From assembly GCA_001512965.1 (NCBI GenBank), contig LFRW01000041.1:1-53309 (forward strand): 53,309 nt of DNA, written 5' to 3'. The stretch is from Methanomicrobia archaeon DTU008 (GTDB taxonomy: Archaea; Thermoplasmatota; Thermoplasmata; Methanomassiliicoccales; Methanomassiliicoccaceae). Position 1 is the first letter of the stretch; each line of letters begins with the position of its first letter. The notes below the pieces were generated by a model, which was not told the DNA's origin, did not search any database, and worked only from the letters and a program-made list of their open reading frames with translations. Positions 33,022 through 40,993 of this stretch are shown here, piece by piece. Position numbers and translations under genes: made by a program.

Positions 33022-34179
33022 ATGGCCGCCAAGCGCATGAGCAGTGTGCCCGAGTCAGGGACCGTACGCATCGCGAATATAGTTAGCAAGATGAAGCAGG
33101 ACGGCGTCAATGACATAATCTCATTCTCGATGGGAGAGCCCGATTTTCCCACGCCCGAAAATGTCACCGAGGCCTGCAAGGCCTCTCTTGACCGCCACTT
33201 CACTCATTACACTCCCTCGGCAGGGATACCCGAACTGCGCAAGGCGGTGGCCGAGCGCGCCATGGCCGACAATGGCATTCCATGCACTTCGGCGAACGTC
33301 ATAATCACGCCCGCCAAGCAAGCCATCTTCATGGGCATGTGCTCCATGGTGGACGAGGGGGATGAGGTCATACTGCCTGACCCATCCTGGGGAACCTATG
33401 AGGCATGCATCCGACTGGCCGGAGGCGTGCCCCGGTATGTGGGCTCCAAGTCGGGAACGGACTTCCGGTTCACCTGCGAGGCGGTCGCAGAGGCCATAGG
33501 ACCCAAGACCCGGATGATCCTGCTGAACACGCCCTGCAACCCCACCGGGGCCGTGATGACCAAGGAGGACATCCGGGGGGTGGCCGACCTTGCGAAGGAC
33601 CATGACCTTTTGGTGATGAGCGATGAGGTGTACGAGAAGATAATCTTCGAGGGAGAACACATCTCCATCGCTTCCCTGGATGGCATGTTCGACCGTACCA
33701 TTACGGTCAATGGCGTTTCGAAATCCTACGCCATGACGGGATGGAGGCTGGGGTGGGCCATAGCACCTACCTCCATCATCAAGTACCTCAACACCCTGCA
33801 GACGCACTCCCTGACCTGCTGCGTATCCTTCGTGCAAGAGGCGACGGTGGAGGCGCTCAGGGGTCCCCAGGACTCCGTGGCCGACATGGTCAGGGAGTTC
33901 CGCGCCCGCCGCGACCTGGTTATGAGATGTCTGGATGAGATCCCCACGCTCAATTGCTCCAGGCCTCAGGGGGCGTTCTATCTGTTCCCCACGTTCGACC
34001 ACGACATGTCCTCCGTGGACATGGCAGCATATCTGCTTGAGGAGGCGCACGTGGCCGTCACCCCCGGCTCGGTGTTCGGGCCATCCGGGGAGGGCCATCT
34101 CCGCATCTCCTATGCATGCTCTCGAGAGGACATCGTGGAGGGCATGGGCCGCATAAGGGACGCGCTGGCCAAGCTGTGA
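33022..34179 (+). CDS. Class I/II aminotransferase (aspartate-type)
   Basis: A 385-residue PLP enzyme. FSMGEPDFPTPENV, THYTPSAGIPELR and ILLNTPCNPTGAVM are conserved substrate-side motifs. SDEVYEKIIF precedes NGVSKSYAMTGWRLGW, where Lys binds PLP (about residue 238). HLRISYA carries the carboxylate-binding Arg. The exact amino donor cannot be told; aspartate, aromatic or branched-chain use is possible. GAATTATTACAT (about 32989-33000) would place transcription start close to ATG 33022, so a leaderless start is favoured. ATGs at 32980, 33010 and 33040 are in frame. Confidence 0.88.
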   Translation: MAAKRMSSVPESGTVRIANIVSKMKQDGVNDIISFSMGEPDFPTPENVTEACKASLDRHFTHYTPSAGIPELRKAVAERAMADNGIPCTSANVIITPAKQAIFMGMCSMVDEGDEVILPDPSWGTYEACIRLAGGVPRYVGSKSGTDFRFTCEAVAEAIGPKTRMILLNTPCNPTGAVMTKEDIRGVADLAKDHDLLVMSDEVYEKIIFEGEHISIASLDGMFDRTITVNGVSKSYAMTGWRLGWAIAPTSIIKYLNTLQTHSLTCCVSFVQEATVEALRGPQDSVADMVREFRARRDLVMRCLDEIPTLNCSRPQGAFYLFPTFDHDMSSVDMAAYLLEEAHVAVTPGSVFGPSGEGHLRISYACSREDIVEGMGRIRDALAKL

Positions 34180-34210
34180 GGCCGGATATCGCGCCGAAGG
34201 TGAGAACGCT

Positions 34211-34393
34211 TCAACGATCCTGAGGAGGGAGCATGTCCGGTATGCTTCCAGCGATGGGATAGATGGCCCCGCAGCTGGTGCAGGTGAGCGTGCCCTCTTC
34301 AACATCGTCCCCATCCATCCTCGACGCCGTTAGCTCAAGCGGATGGTGGCGACAGTTCGGACAGGCCAAGATGTCAAGAAGATCCTTCTTCAC
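34211..34393 (-). CDS. Trm112-like zinc-ribbon protein
   Basis: A 60-residue protein. The start MKKDLLDILACPNCRHHPLEL and CTSCGAIYPIAGSIPDML match Trm112-family proteins. Two CxxC pairs (CPNC and CTSC) bind zinc. Family members partner and activate SAM-dependent methyltransferases acting on tRNA, rRNA and release factors. No methyltransferase is adjacent. It converges with the aminotransferase and is divergent from the aldolase gene. Confidence 0.88.
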   Translation of the reverse strand: MKKDLLDILACPNCRHHPLELTASRMDGDDVEEGTLTCTSCGAIYPIAGSIPDMLPPQDR

Positions 34394-34512
34394 TGGCCGA
34401 GGATGGTCCTCGAGGTATTTTTCTCTTTCACCAGCGTTCGTCCTTGGACTGAAGGAGCGTAGAAATAATTATTATCGATATATGTGGTCCAACCACCGTG
34501 GCTGGGGATCCC

Positions 34513-35571
34513 ATGAACGTCATTGATCTCAGGAGCGATGCCGTAACACTGCCCTCAAGGGAGATGCTGGAGTCGATGATGCGGGCCGAGCTGGGAGGCG
34601 ACCTGCTGGGGGAGGACCCGACCGTTCGTGAGCTTCAGGAACTCGCGGCCCGGATGTTCGGGGCCGAGGATGCCCTGCTGCTGATCAGCGGCACCCAGGC
34701 AAATCTCGTGGCCATGATGGCTCATTGTCGCAGGGGGGACAAGGTCATCGTCGATTCTAAGGCCGAGATATACCGCTGCGAGGTGGACGGCATGGTGTCC
34801 ATAGCCGGCCTGGCGCCAATGCCCATCGAGGGGAGCAAGGGAACCTTCACCGGCGACCAGGTCCGTCAGGCTGCGAAGGCGCTCGATAGCGACGCCTCAT
34901 CCTTGGGCCTGCTGGTCCTGGAGAACACGCATCATCATGCTGGCGGGACTTGCTGGACGCCGTCGCAGGTCGCCGATGCGGCCCAGGCCGCCCACGAATT
35001 GGGATTGAAGGTTCACATGGACGGCGCGAGGGTATTCAATGCCGCGGTGGCGTTGGGCGTACCCGTGTCCGATTACATGCGCCATGTCGATTCGATACAA
35101 TTCTCCCTGTCCAAGGGACTGGGCTGCCCCATGGGGTCGATATTGGTCGGCGATAGCGATTTCATCGACGTCGCCAGAAAGAGACGCGGACTCCTGGGAG
35201 GAGGCATGAGAAAGGCAGGAGCGATCGCAGCCCCTGGGATAGTGGCGCTCAACACCATGGTGGATCGGCTGTCCGAGGATCACGCAAACGCTCGCCGACT
35301 TGTCGATCACCTCGAGGTGCTCGAAGAGATCGTGATCGACCGGGATTCCGTACAGACGAACATGGTCGTGGCCGATATATCCGCCACGGGAATGACCGCT
35401 GAAGCGTTCGTGGCCAAGGCCAGGGAGAAGGGCCTCATGGTCTCCGTTCTAGGGCCGTCCACCATCTGCTTCGTCACCCATCGTGGGATAACGGAAGAGG
35501 ACGTGGAGCGGGCGGCCATGATAGTGGAATCCGTGATACCCGCCTGCAGATCTGGCGTTTGCTACATCTGA
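34513..35571 (+). CDS. L-threonine aldolase-family PLP enzyme
   Basis: A 352-residue beta-eliminating lyase. MNVIDLRSDAVTLPSREM and MMRAELGGDLLGEDPTVREL open the protein. ENTHHHAGGTCW lies near residue 141 and MDGARVFNAA near 176. QFSLSKGLGCPMGS near 202 holds the PLP lysine. Such enzymes split threonine or allo-threonine to glycine and acetaldehyde, or serve other beta-hydroxy amino acids. GGGGA stands four bases before ATG 34513. CGATATATG near 34475 is a TATA candidate. This could link glycine supply to serine synthesis further right. Confidence 0.88.
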   Translation: MNVIDLRSDAVTLPSREMLESMMRAELGGDLLGEDPTVRELQELAARMFGAEDALLLISGTQANLVAMMAHCRRGDKVIVDSKAEIYRCEVDGMVSIAGLAPMPIEGSKGTFTGDQVRQAAKALDSDASSLGLLVLENTHHHAGGTCWTPSQVADAAQAAHELGLKVHMDGARVFNAAVALGVPVSDYMRHVDSIQFSLSKGLGCPMGSILVGDSDFIDVARKRRGLLGGGMRKAGAIAAPGIVALNTMVDRLSEDHANARRLVDHLEVLEEIVIDRDSVQTNMVVADISATGMTAEAFVAKAREKGLMVSVLGPSTICFVTHRGITEEDVERAAMIVESVIPACRSGVCYI

Positions 35572-35600
35572 TCCAGATGAGCGACTGAAGAGGTTTGCGG

Positions 35601-35906
35601 TCACTTCTCGGCAGGCGTCCTGGCCTGACCTTTCTTGGCCGCGGACCCCTCCTCCCCTTCCTTGGTCTGGGGGGCTTCAGAGGGCTCAGGCTCCTCTTCT
35701 ATAGGGATGCATTCGCATTCCTCGACCTCCTCGGGCTCCAGGAAGTCGACCAGGAACGCGCTCATCTCCTCGAGTATGATCTTGACCTTCTTGGTCTCGC
35801 CCTTGTCAAGGAGCTCGATCGCCATCTCGAGGTCCTCCTGCATCGCCGAAAGGTCATCGTCTAGATCGTCAAGCATCGCATAGAGATGGTCTATCTTGTT
35901 GACCAT
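35601..35906 (-). CDS. Small acidic helical protein
   Basis: A 101-residue protein. Residues 1-58 form amphipathic helices (MVNKIDHLYAMLDDLDDDLSAMQ, then VKIILEEMSAFLVDFL). The rest is a Glu/Pro-rich disordered tail with CEC near residue 64 and a basic end. It has no recognised family. Composition and length suggest a small adaptor or chaperone-like subunit. It converges with the threonine aldolase, 29 bases from its stop. Confidence 0.55.
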   Translation of the reverse strand: MVNKIDHLYAMLDDLDDDLSAMQEDLEMAIELLDKGETKKVKIILEEMSAFLVDFLEPEEVEECECIPIEEEPEPSEAPQTKEGEEGSAAKKGQARTPAEK

Positions 35907-36085
35907 GAGGGTAGATATGCTTCGCCTTGGATTAATAGTAGCCGTCCTGCGCTCACCGTCTCAATCGCCTCTACATGTGCCAAAGCTCATATCGCTCCAT
36001 GTTATCACCTGACATACCTGCCGGGGCGGCCGCGGCCTCGATGATAAGTTCCATGCCGCCCATCGGCCTTCAAAGGAGAAGTGAG

Positions 36086-37387
36086 ATGGCATATCTGGAC
36101 GAACATATGGAAACAATTTCCCGGGAAGAGTTGGAAGAACTGCAGTACAAGCTTCTCAGGTCCCAGGTCACCAGACTCTATTCTTCCTCTCCATTCTATC
36201 ATGCCCGCATGAGGGAGGCGAAGGTACACCCTGATGACATTCGCTCCCTTCAGGACATCGTAAAGTTGCCCTTCGTGCACAAGAAGGACCTTCGAGACAA
36301 CTATCCGGAAGGAATGCTGTCCGTACCTCGGAGGGAAGTGATACGGTACCACGCGTCGTCCGGAACGACCGGCAAGCCCACCGTGGTCTGCTATACCAGG
36401 AAGGACATCGACACCTGGACGGAATCACTGGCCAGGGGCCTGACCTCCATAGGACTGGGTCCCGATGACGTCATCCAGGTCTCCAATACCTATGGGTTGT
36501 TCTCCGGCGGTCTGGGGTTTCACTACGCGGCCGAGAGGATAGGGGCGGCCGTGGTGCCTGCCTCCACAGGCAATACCGAGCGACAGATCGAGCTGATCCT
36601 GGACCTGGGGGTCACCGCGATGGCCGCCACCCCCTCATACATGCTCCACCTCGGAGAGGTGGCCGAGAAGATGGGGGTGAGCATAAAGAAGGACACCAAG
36701 CTGAAGGTGGGCCTGCTGGGAGGGGAGCCATGGTCCATCAAGATGAGGGACCGCATCGATGAATGGCTGGGTATAAAGGGGATCAACTGCTACGGCAGCT
36801 CGGAGATGTACGGCCCGATGTTCACCGAATGCTCGGAGCAGGACGGCATACACATATGGGGCGACATAGCCTACGCCGAGATCCTTGACCAGGAAACGGG
36901 AGGGCCCGTCGCTCCTGGAGAGAAGGGCGAACTGGTGCTCACCATGCTTCAGAAGGAGGCTCTCCCCATGATCCGCTACCGTGTCGGTGACGTCACCGAG
37001 ATGGTCGATGAACCATGCGCTTGCGGCAGGACCCATCCCAAGATCAGGCGCATCTTCGGCAGGGTGGACGACATGCTCATCATCCGCGGCATAAACGTAT
37101 TCCCGTCACAGGTGGAGCATGCCCTCATGGGCATCCCCGAGGTAGGAGAGCACTTCCAGATCGTCGTGGATCGCAAGGGGGCGCTGGACACCATGCTGGT
37201 CCGGGTGGAGCTCAAGAAGGAAGCTTTCACGGACAACATCGTCCAGTTGATGGACCTAAGGGAGAGGATAGCATATCGCCTTCGAGGCATCCTCAACATC
37301 AAGGCCGCGGTGGAGCTGGTGGAACCCGACAACCTCCAGCGCTTCGAGGGCAAGGCAAAGAGGGTCATCGACAGGAGGGACATCTGA
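36086..37387 (+). CDS. paaK: Phenylacetate-CoA ligase-family protein (PaaK-like)
   Basis: A 433-residue adenylate-forming ligase. YHASSGTTGKPTVVCYT (about 89-105) is the ATP loop. CYGSSEMYGPMFTECSEQDGIH (about 232-253) is a substrate region. YRVGDVTEMVDEPCACGRTHPKIRRIFGRVDDMLIIRGINVFP spans the hinge. The family makes aryl-CoA thioesters from phenylacetate, indoleacetate or similar 2-oxo acid breakdown products. AGGAG lies just upstream of ATG 36086; longer frames to 35975 lack support. The ACT gene overlaps its stop by one base. Confidence 0.9.
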   Translation: MAYLDEHMETISREELEELQYKLLRSQVTRLYSSSPFYHARMREAKVHPDDIRSLQDIVKLPFVHKKDLRDNYPEGMLSVPRREVIRYHASSGTTGKPTVVCYTRKDIDTWTESLARGLTSIGLGPDDVIQVSNTYGLFSGGLGFHYAAERIGAAVVPASTGNTERQIELILDLGVTAMAATPSYMLHLGEVAEKMGVSIKKDTKLKVGLLGGEPWSIKMRDRIDEWLGIKGINCYGSSEMYGPMFTECSEQDGIHIWGDIAYAEILDQETGGPVAPGEKGELVLTMLQKEALPMIRYRVGDVTEMVDEPCACGRTHPKIRRIFGRVDDMLIIRGINVFPSQVEHALMGIPEVGEHFQIVVDRKGALDTMLVRVELKKEAFTDNIVQLMDLRERIAYRLRGILNIKAAVELVEPDNLQRFEGKAKRVIDRRDI

Positions 37388-37818
37388 TGTACCAGAAGTA
37401 CCGGATCAAGCAGCTATCGATATTCTCGGAGAACAGGCCCGGCCGGCTGGCCGCGCTGGCCAAGGCCATGATGGAGGAGGACGTGAACATATACGCGTTC
37501 TCCATCGCGGAAGGTGCAGGCTATGGGGTCATTCGTGCGCTGGTCGATCATCCGGAGAAGGCGTTCAAGAAACTGTCCTCGATGGGGGTCACCGTTCGCT
37601 ACACGGACGTGCTAGCGGTCGAGATGGAGGACCGCCCGGGAGGATTGTACGAGGTGGTGAGGACGCTTGCCGAGGCAGGCATCAACATCGAGTATTCTTA
37701 CGCCTACTCGGGAAAGAGGTGCGCCGTTGTGATCCTGAGGGTCGAGGACATCGACAGGGCGGCGGAGACGCTGCTAGATAAGGGAGTGAGGCTCTTGGAG
37801 ATCTCTCAGTTCACCTGA
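37387..37818 (+). CDS. Tandem ACT-domain protein
   Basis: A 143-residue protein with two ACT domains. IKQLSIFSENRPGRLAALAKAMMEEDVNIYAFSIAE (about 6-41) and VLAVEMEDRPGGLYEVVRTLAEAGINIEYSYAY (about 77-108) are the ligand loops. Such proteins bind amino acids and regulate neighbours. TGATG overlap with paaK means translational coupling. In archaea this pair is often found with indolepyruvate oxidoreductase genes, which are absent here. Likely an amino-acid sensor for aryl-CoA metabolism. Confidence 0.9.
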   Translation: MYQKYRIKQLSIFSENRPGRLAALAKAMMEEDVNIYAFSIAEGAGYGVIRALVDHPEKAFKKLSSMGVTVRYTDVLAVEMEDRPGGLYEVVRTLAEAGINIEYSYAYSGKRCAVVILRVEDIDRAAETLLDKGVRLLEISQFT

Positions 37819-37942
37819 GGGATGTGACACTTGCTACCTTGTGTCTTGCTAGCACGGCACAATTAAAATATTCGTACCTCATTGCACGCCAGACGGAGCT
37901 CTCTGCCGATGCGGCGGGAGTCCGCGGACGGGAAGCATAGGT

Positions 37943-38050
37943 ATGTTGGGAATAGAAGACCCCCAGATCGTACTCGCATACGTGCTATTGATCGGCTCGG
38001 CAGCGGCATGCATCGCGTATGGCTGGATCAAGCGGAACGAGGCTGATTGA
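37943..38050 (+). CDS. 35-residue symporter small accessory protein
   Basis: A very short gene, MLGIEDPQIVLAYVLLIG followed by a hydrophobic run to YGWIKRNEAD. It has one membrane helix and a short basic-acidic tail. The stop (TGA 38048-38050) is one base before the ATG of the sodium:solute symporter gene. Peptides of this size and placement are known as symporter small accessory proteins in archaea and bacteria; the function is unproven. The tight coupling makes it likely to be real. Confidence 0.75.
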   Translation: MLGIEDPQIVLAYVLLIGSAAACIAYGWIKRNEAD

Positions 38051-38051
38051 G

Positions 38052-39674
38052 ATGGCTGGACTAATGGGAAGTGCCGTGTTCTGGGTATTCACCATCATAT
38101 ATATGGCGGGGGTGTTCTTCCTTGGCTATCTCGGCTATAAGCGGACCAAGGCCTCCGAGGACTTCATGCTGGCTGGCCGAAAGATCCACCCCTGGGTCAT
38201 AGGCATATCTTACGGCGCTACGTTCATCAGCACCTCTGCCATCATCGGCTTCGGGGGGACGGCCGCGGTCTACGGCACCGGCCTGATATGGCTGGCCTTC
38301 CTCAACATAGCGGTGGGAGTACTTCTCGCCTTCATCGTGTTCGGCAAACCGACCAGGGCGCTGGGGAAGAAGCTCCGGGCCGCCACCTTCCCGGACCTGC
38401 TGGGCAAGCGGTTCAACTCTTCATTCATGCAATATTCAGCAGCCATATTGATCCTTCTCATCATGCCGATGTATGCTGCGGCGGTCATGATCGGAGGCTC
38501 ACGCTTCATGGAGGCGGCCCTCGGTATCGATTACACGCTGGCCCTGACGGTCTTCGTCATCTTCACGTCGGCCTATGTCATCTTCGGCGGCCTCAAGGCC
38601 GTCATGTACACGGACGCCATGCAGGGAGTGATCATGGTCATGGGCATGGCGATCCTGCTGTTGCTGACATTCTCCTTGCTGGGAGGACCTACCCAAGCGT
38701 TCAACGATCTTGCCGCTTTGCCATCGGAGATGCCGTCGGAGATGATCGATGGTCTCGTAAGCAAGGGATTCACCGGATGGCTGTCCATGCCGGAGGTCGG
38801 CTCCGAGTTCTGGCTGGTCTTGATAACAACGATAATCATGGGCGTTGGGCTAGGTGTGCTGGCACAGCCTCAGCTGGTGGTAAGGTTCATGACCGCGGAT
38901 GACAACAAGGCGCTGAACCGGGCCATACCGCTGGGGGGCCTATTCATCCTCATCACCACCGGAGTCGCCTACACCGTGGGTCCGTTGACCAACCTGTATT
39001 TCTGGAATACGCAGGGCAAGACGTCCCTGGCCGCCATGCCCAATGCGAACTCTGACCTCATCATACCCACGTTCATCAACGAGGCGATGCCGGAACTGTT
39101 CGTGGTGGTATTCATGTTGGTCCTGCTGTCGGCCGCCATGAGCACCTTGAGCGCCATATTGCATACGATGGGCACCACTGCGGGCTTCGATCTGTGGAGA
39201 CACTTCCAGAGATGGAGGACCGGCTCCAAGAAGCTCAGTTCGCCCTCCTTGAGGGCGAACCGGGTCGGCACTCTGTTCATGCTGATCGTGAGCTTCGGAT
39301 TCGCCCTGCTCATGGACGAGAGCATCATCATGCGCGCCACCGCCATGTTCATGGGATTATGTGCCGCGGCGTTCATGCCAGCCTTCGTCCATGCACTGTT
39401 CAGCAAGCGTATCTCCACCAAAGCTGCCAAGGCCTCCCTGGTCGTGGGAGCATTGGCGTGGTTCGGATGGACCGCGTTCGTACATATCAAGGAGTCGAGC
39501 GTTCTGGGGATCAGCCAGTTCCTGTTCGGTCGGCCTGCCCTGCTGGGGATGCCCTGGCAAGTGGTAGATCCCTTGATAATCGCGCTGCCGCTTTCCATCC
39601 TTGCACTTGTCGTCGTATGGTACGCGGACGGGGAGAGCAGGTTGGCGAAGACGAAGGATGCCGAGCCGGCTTGA
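38052..39674 (+). CDS. Sodium:solute symporter (SSS family)
   Basis: A 540-residue transporter with about 13 membrane helices. LGYLGYKRTKASEDFMLAGRKI (about 24-45) is the typical first-loop motif; FISTSAIIGFGGTAAVYG follows helix 2. FGGLKAVMYTDAMQGVIM and LLSAAMSTLSAILHTMG match SSS sodium sites. Substrate cannot be told; acetate, amino acids or aromatic acids are all possible. ATG 38052 is one base after the accessory peptide stop. A frame extending to 38019 overlaps that peptide and is not preferred. Confidence 0.92.
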   Translation: MAGLMGSAVFWVFTIIYMAGVFFLGYLGYKRTKASEDFMLAGRKIHPWVIGISYGATFISTSAIIGFGGTAAVYGTGLIWLAFLNIAVGVLLAFIVFGKPTRALGKKLRAATFPDLLGKRFNSSFMQYSAAILILLIMPMYAAAVMIGGSRFMEAALGIDYTLALTVFVIFTSAYVIFGGLKAVMYTDAMQGVIMVMGMAILLLLTFSLLGGPTQAFNDLAALPSEMPSEMIDGLVSKGFTGWLSMPEVGSEFWLVLITTIIMGVGLGVLAQPQLVVRFMTADDNKALNRAIPLGGLFILITTGVAYTVGPLTNLYFWNTQGKTSLAAMPNANSDLIIPTFINEAMPELFVVVFMLVLLSAAMSTLSAILHTMGTTAGFDLWRHFQRWRTGSKKLSSPSLRANRVGTLFMLIVSFGFALLMDESIIMRATAMFMGLCAAAFMPAFVHALFSKRISTKAAKASLVVGALAWFGWTAFVHIKESSVLGISQFLFGRPALLGMPWQVVDPLIIALPLSILALVVVWYADGESRLAKTKDAEPA

Positions 39675-39988
39675 CCGGTCCGTCCATCATCCCCTTTCTT
39701 TTCTTTCCATATTTTATCGTATAATTCATACGATTATCGTTTTCAATATGGTCGTTTCCATTCAGTTATGGGCCCCGACCATCTGAGATTCAATAATGCT
39801 GACGCATTTAACTAAACATCTTAAATAGTAGTTCCTTAATGTGGCTTTTCATCCGGAAGGGGGCTGGTGGCATGCTCGCACTTCAATCCTCCAGATTGAC
39901 TCCATTCCCCTCCGGTCATTTTCGATCATCCTTGCAATGGGGGTCTCGGCGGTCTAAGGGGAAAAGGTAAAATGGCCGTCGCTTCCAA
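39675..39988. other. 314-base gene-free stretch: U-rich terminator and inverted repeat
   Basis: After the symporter stop, CCCTTTCTTTTCTTTCC (39692-39708) would terminate transcription. ATCGTAT-AATTC-ATACGAT lies at 39716-39734, a seven-base dyad. A CTTAAATAG box near 39821-39830 and a purine-rich GGAAGGGGG near 39853-39861 look like a promoter and a ribosome binding site without a gene after them. A small RNA is possible. No protein-coding gene is seen. Confidence 0.35.
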
Positions 39989-40351
39989 ATGAACGGTGTG
40001 TCCGAGAGATTTCTGGTCATAATCAAGCTCAGGGAGGAATCCTATGGGGGGTCCTCGGAGGAGGCCGCTTACATGCTGGTGGACCAGGTCATCCCCTCCT
40101 TGGAGATGATGGAGCGGATGGAGCGTGAGGGAAAGGTCACCGGCGGCTTCTTCATCGGACAGACTGGCGGCATGTTCATCTTCAACGTGAAGGATGACAT
40201 GGAGCTAGACCGCATCCTGGCATCCCTTCCTATGATGAACGTTTACGATATCGAGATAGCCCCGTTGCAGTCCATAAGTTCGGCCCTGGAGCGAGACCGA
40301 CGCATAGTCGACGAGGTCAGGATGGCAGCTGGCATCAACGTTCAGAAGTAG
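39989..40351 (+). CDS. Small ferredoxin-fold (muconolactone isomerase-like) protein A
   Basis: A 120-residue protein. RFLVIIKLREES, IPSLEMMERMEREGKVTGGFFIG, GGMFIFNVKDDMELDRILASLP and VYDIEIAPLQ give a beta-alpha-beta, beta-alpha-beta layout like muconolactone isomerase and other dimeric ferredoxin-fold proteins. ATG 39989 or GTG 39998 is the start. A homologue follows after 35 bases, with similar order and length. Role unknown; ring-opening isomerase activity should not be assumed. Confidence 0.65.
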   Translation: MNGVSERFLVIIKLREESYGGSSEEAAYMLVDQVIPSLEMMERMEREGKVTGGFFIGQTGGMFIFNVKDDMELDRILASLPMMNVYDIEIAPLQSISSALERDRRIVDEVRMAAGINVQK

Positions 40352-40386
40352 ATATTATCCCATCATGGCATATAGGTGACGATATC

Positions 40387-40713
40387 ATGGAATTCCTGGT
40401 GCTGATGAAGCTCACTGAAGATGGCATGGGGGAGACGGCGGATGAGAACAAGAACATCCTCGAGAAACTCATCATACCCAGCATAGAGGACCTCTTGAAG
40501 ATGGAGAAGGAAGGCATTGTCAGAGGAGGCTTCTTCGAGGGGCAGAGGGCCGCCGCGTTCATATTCTCCGTTTCGTCAGGCGAAGAGTTGGACGACATGC
40601 TCTCCTCCCTTCCCTGTTCGGCGGTGTTCGGCATCGAGTCGATGCCGCTGGAGAGCCTCGCCGACGCATTGACCCGAGATCGCAGGATATTGGAAGACCT
40701 GAAGAAGGCCTGA
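40387..40713 (+). CDS. Small ferredoxin-fold (muconolactone isomerase-like) protein B
   Basis: A 108-residue paralogue of the preceding gene. MEFLVLMKLTEDG, IPSIEDLLKMEKEGIVRGGFFEG, AAAFIFSVSSGEELDDMLSSLP and FGIESMPLESL line up with it along the whole length. Both end in a DRRI helix. GGTGA lies upstream of ATG 40387 and CATATAGG further up. Two tandem copies suggest a hetero-oligomer or subfunctionalised pair. Biochemistry unknown. Confidence 0.65.
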   Translation: MEFLVLMKLTEDGMGETADENKNILEKLIIPSIEDLLKMEKEGIVRGGFFEGQRAAAFIFSVSSGEELDDMLSSLPCSAVFGIESMPLESLADALTRDRRILEDLKKA

Positions 40714-40789
40714 GCGGACCATGGGTCGCCTGGCAATAGGACTGGATGCAATGGGGTCCAGCCCGGTGGCTTGACCCGCCATAGCAAGG

Positions 40790-40993
40790 TTTATATTGGC
40801 AACTCCATGTTACCGTGAAATACCATGCTGGAAGCAACAACGCCCGTCATACCGGTTTTTTTATTCCGTTCCGGGGCAGGCCACATGCTGGGCATGGAAC
40901 ACGTCGCTTGCGGATCAGGAAAGGTATCCGGAGGACGCCCTCAGGCGTCCCCCTCCTTCCCGGCCTGAGCGGCCCTGGAGAATGTCTCGGGGG
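40790..40993 (+). promoter_or_regulatory. Promoter and long structured leader of serC-serA
   Basis: TTTATAT at 40790-40796 is a TATA box, so transcription should begin near 40820, leaving a leader of about 170 bases, much longer than others in the window. It contains a T7 run (40856-40862), a perfect GGACGCC-CTCA-GGCGTCC hairpin (40933-40950) and CATGC-TGG-GCATG. These could form an attenuator, riboswitch or processing element. I do not recognise a known riboswitch class. Confidence 0.5.
40825..40968 (+). CDS. Possible 47-residue leader peptide in the serC leader
   Basis: An ATG-to-TGA open frame fills most of the leader. It encodes MLEATTPVIPVFLFRSGAGH and continues through a Ser/Gly/Pro-rich tail. 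There is no clear ribosome binding site before the ATG, but it starts only about 5 bases after the expected transcription start, so leaderless translation is possible. The frame may be fortuitous in GC-rich DNA. It contains five serines, none in runs, so classic attenuation by serine codons is not obvious. Confidence 0.25.
   Translation: MLEATTPVIPVFLFRSGAGHMLGMEHVACGSGKVSGGRPQASPSFPA

Noticed and set aside
33121-34314. A 397-codon open frame antisense to the aminotransferase
   Set aside because: It mirrors a well-supported PLP enzyme; the antisense protein has no motifs and odd composition.
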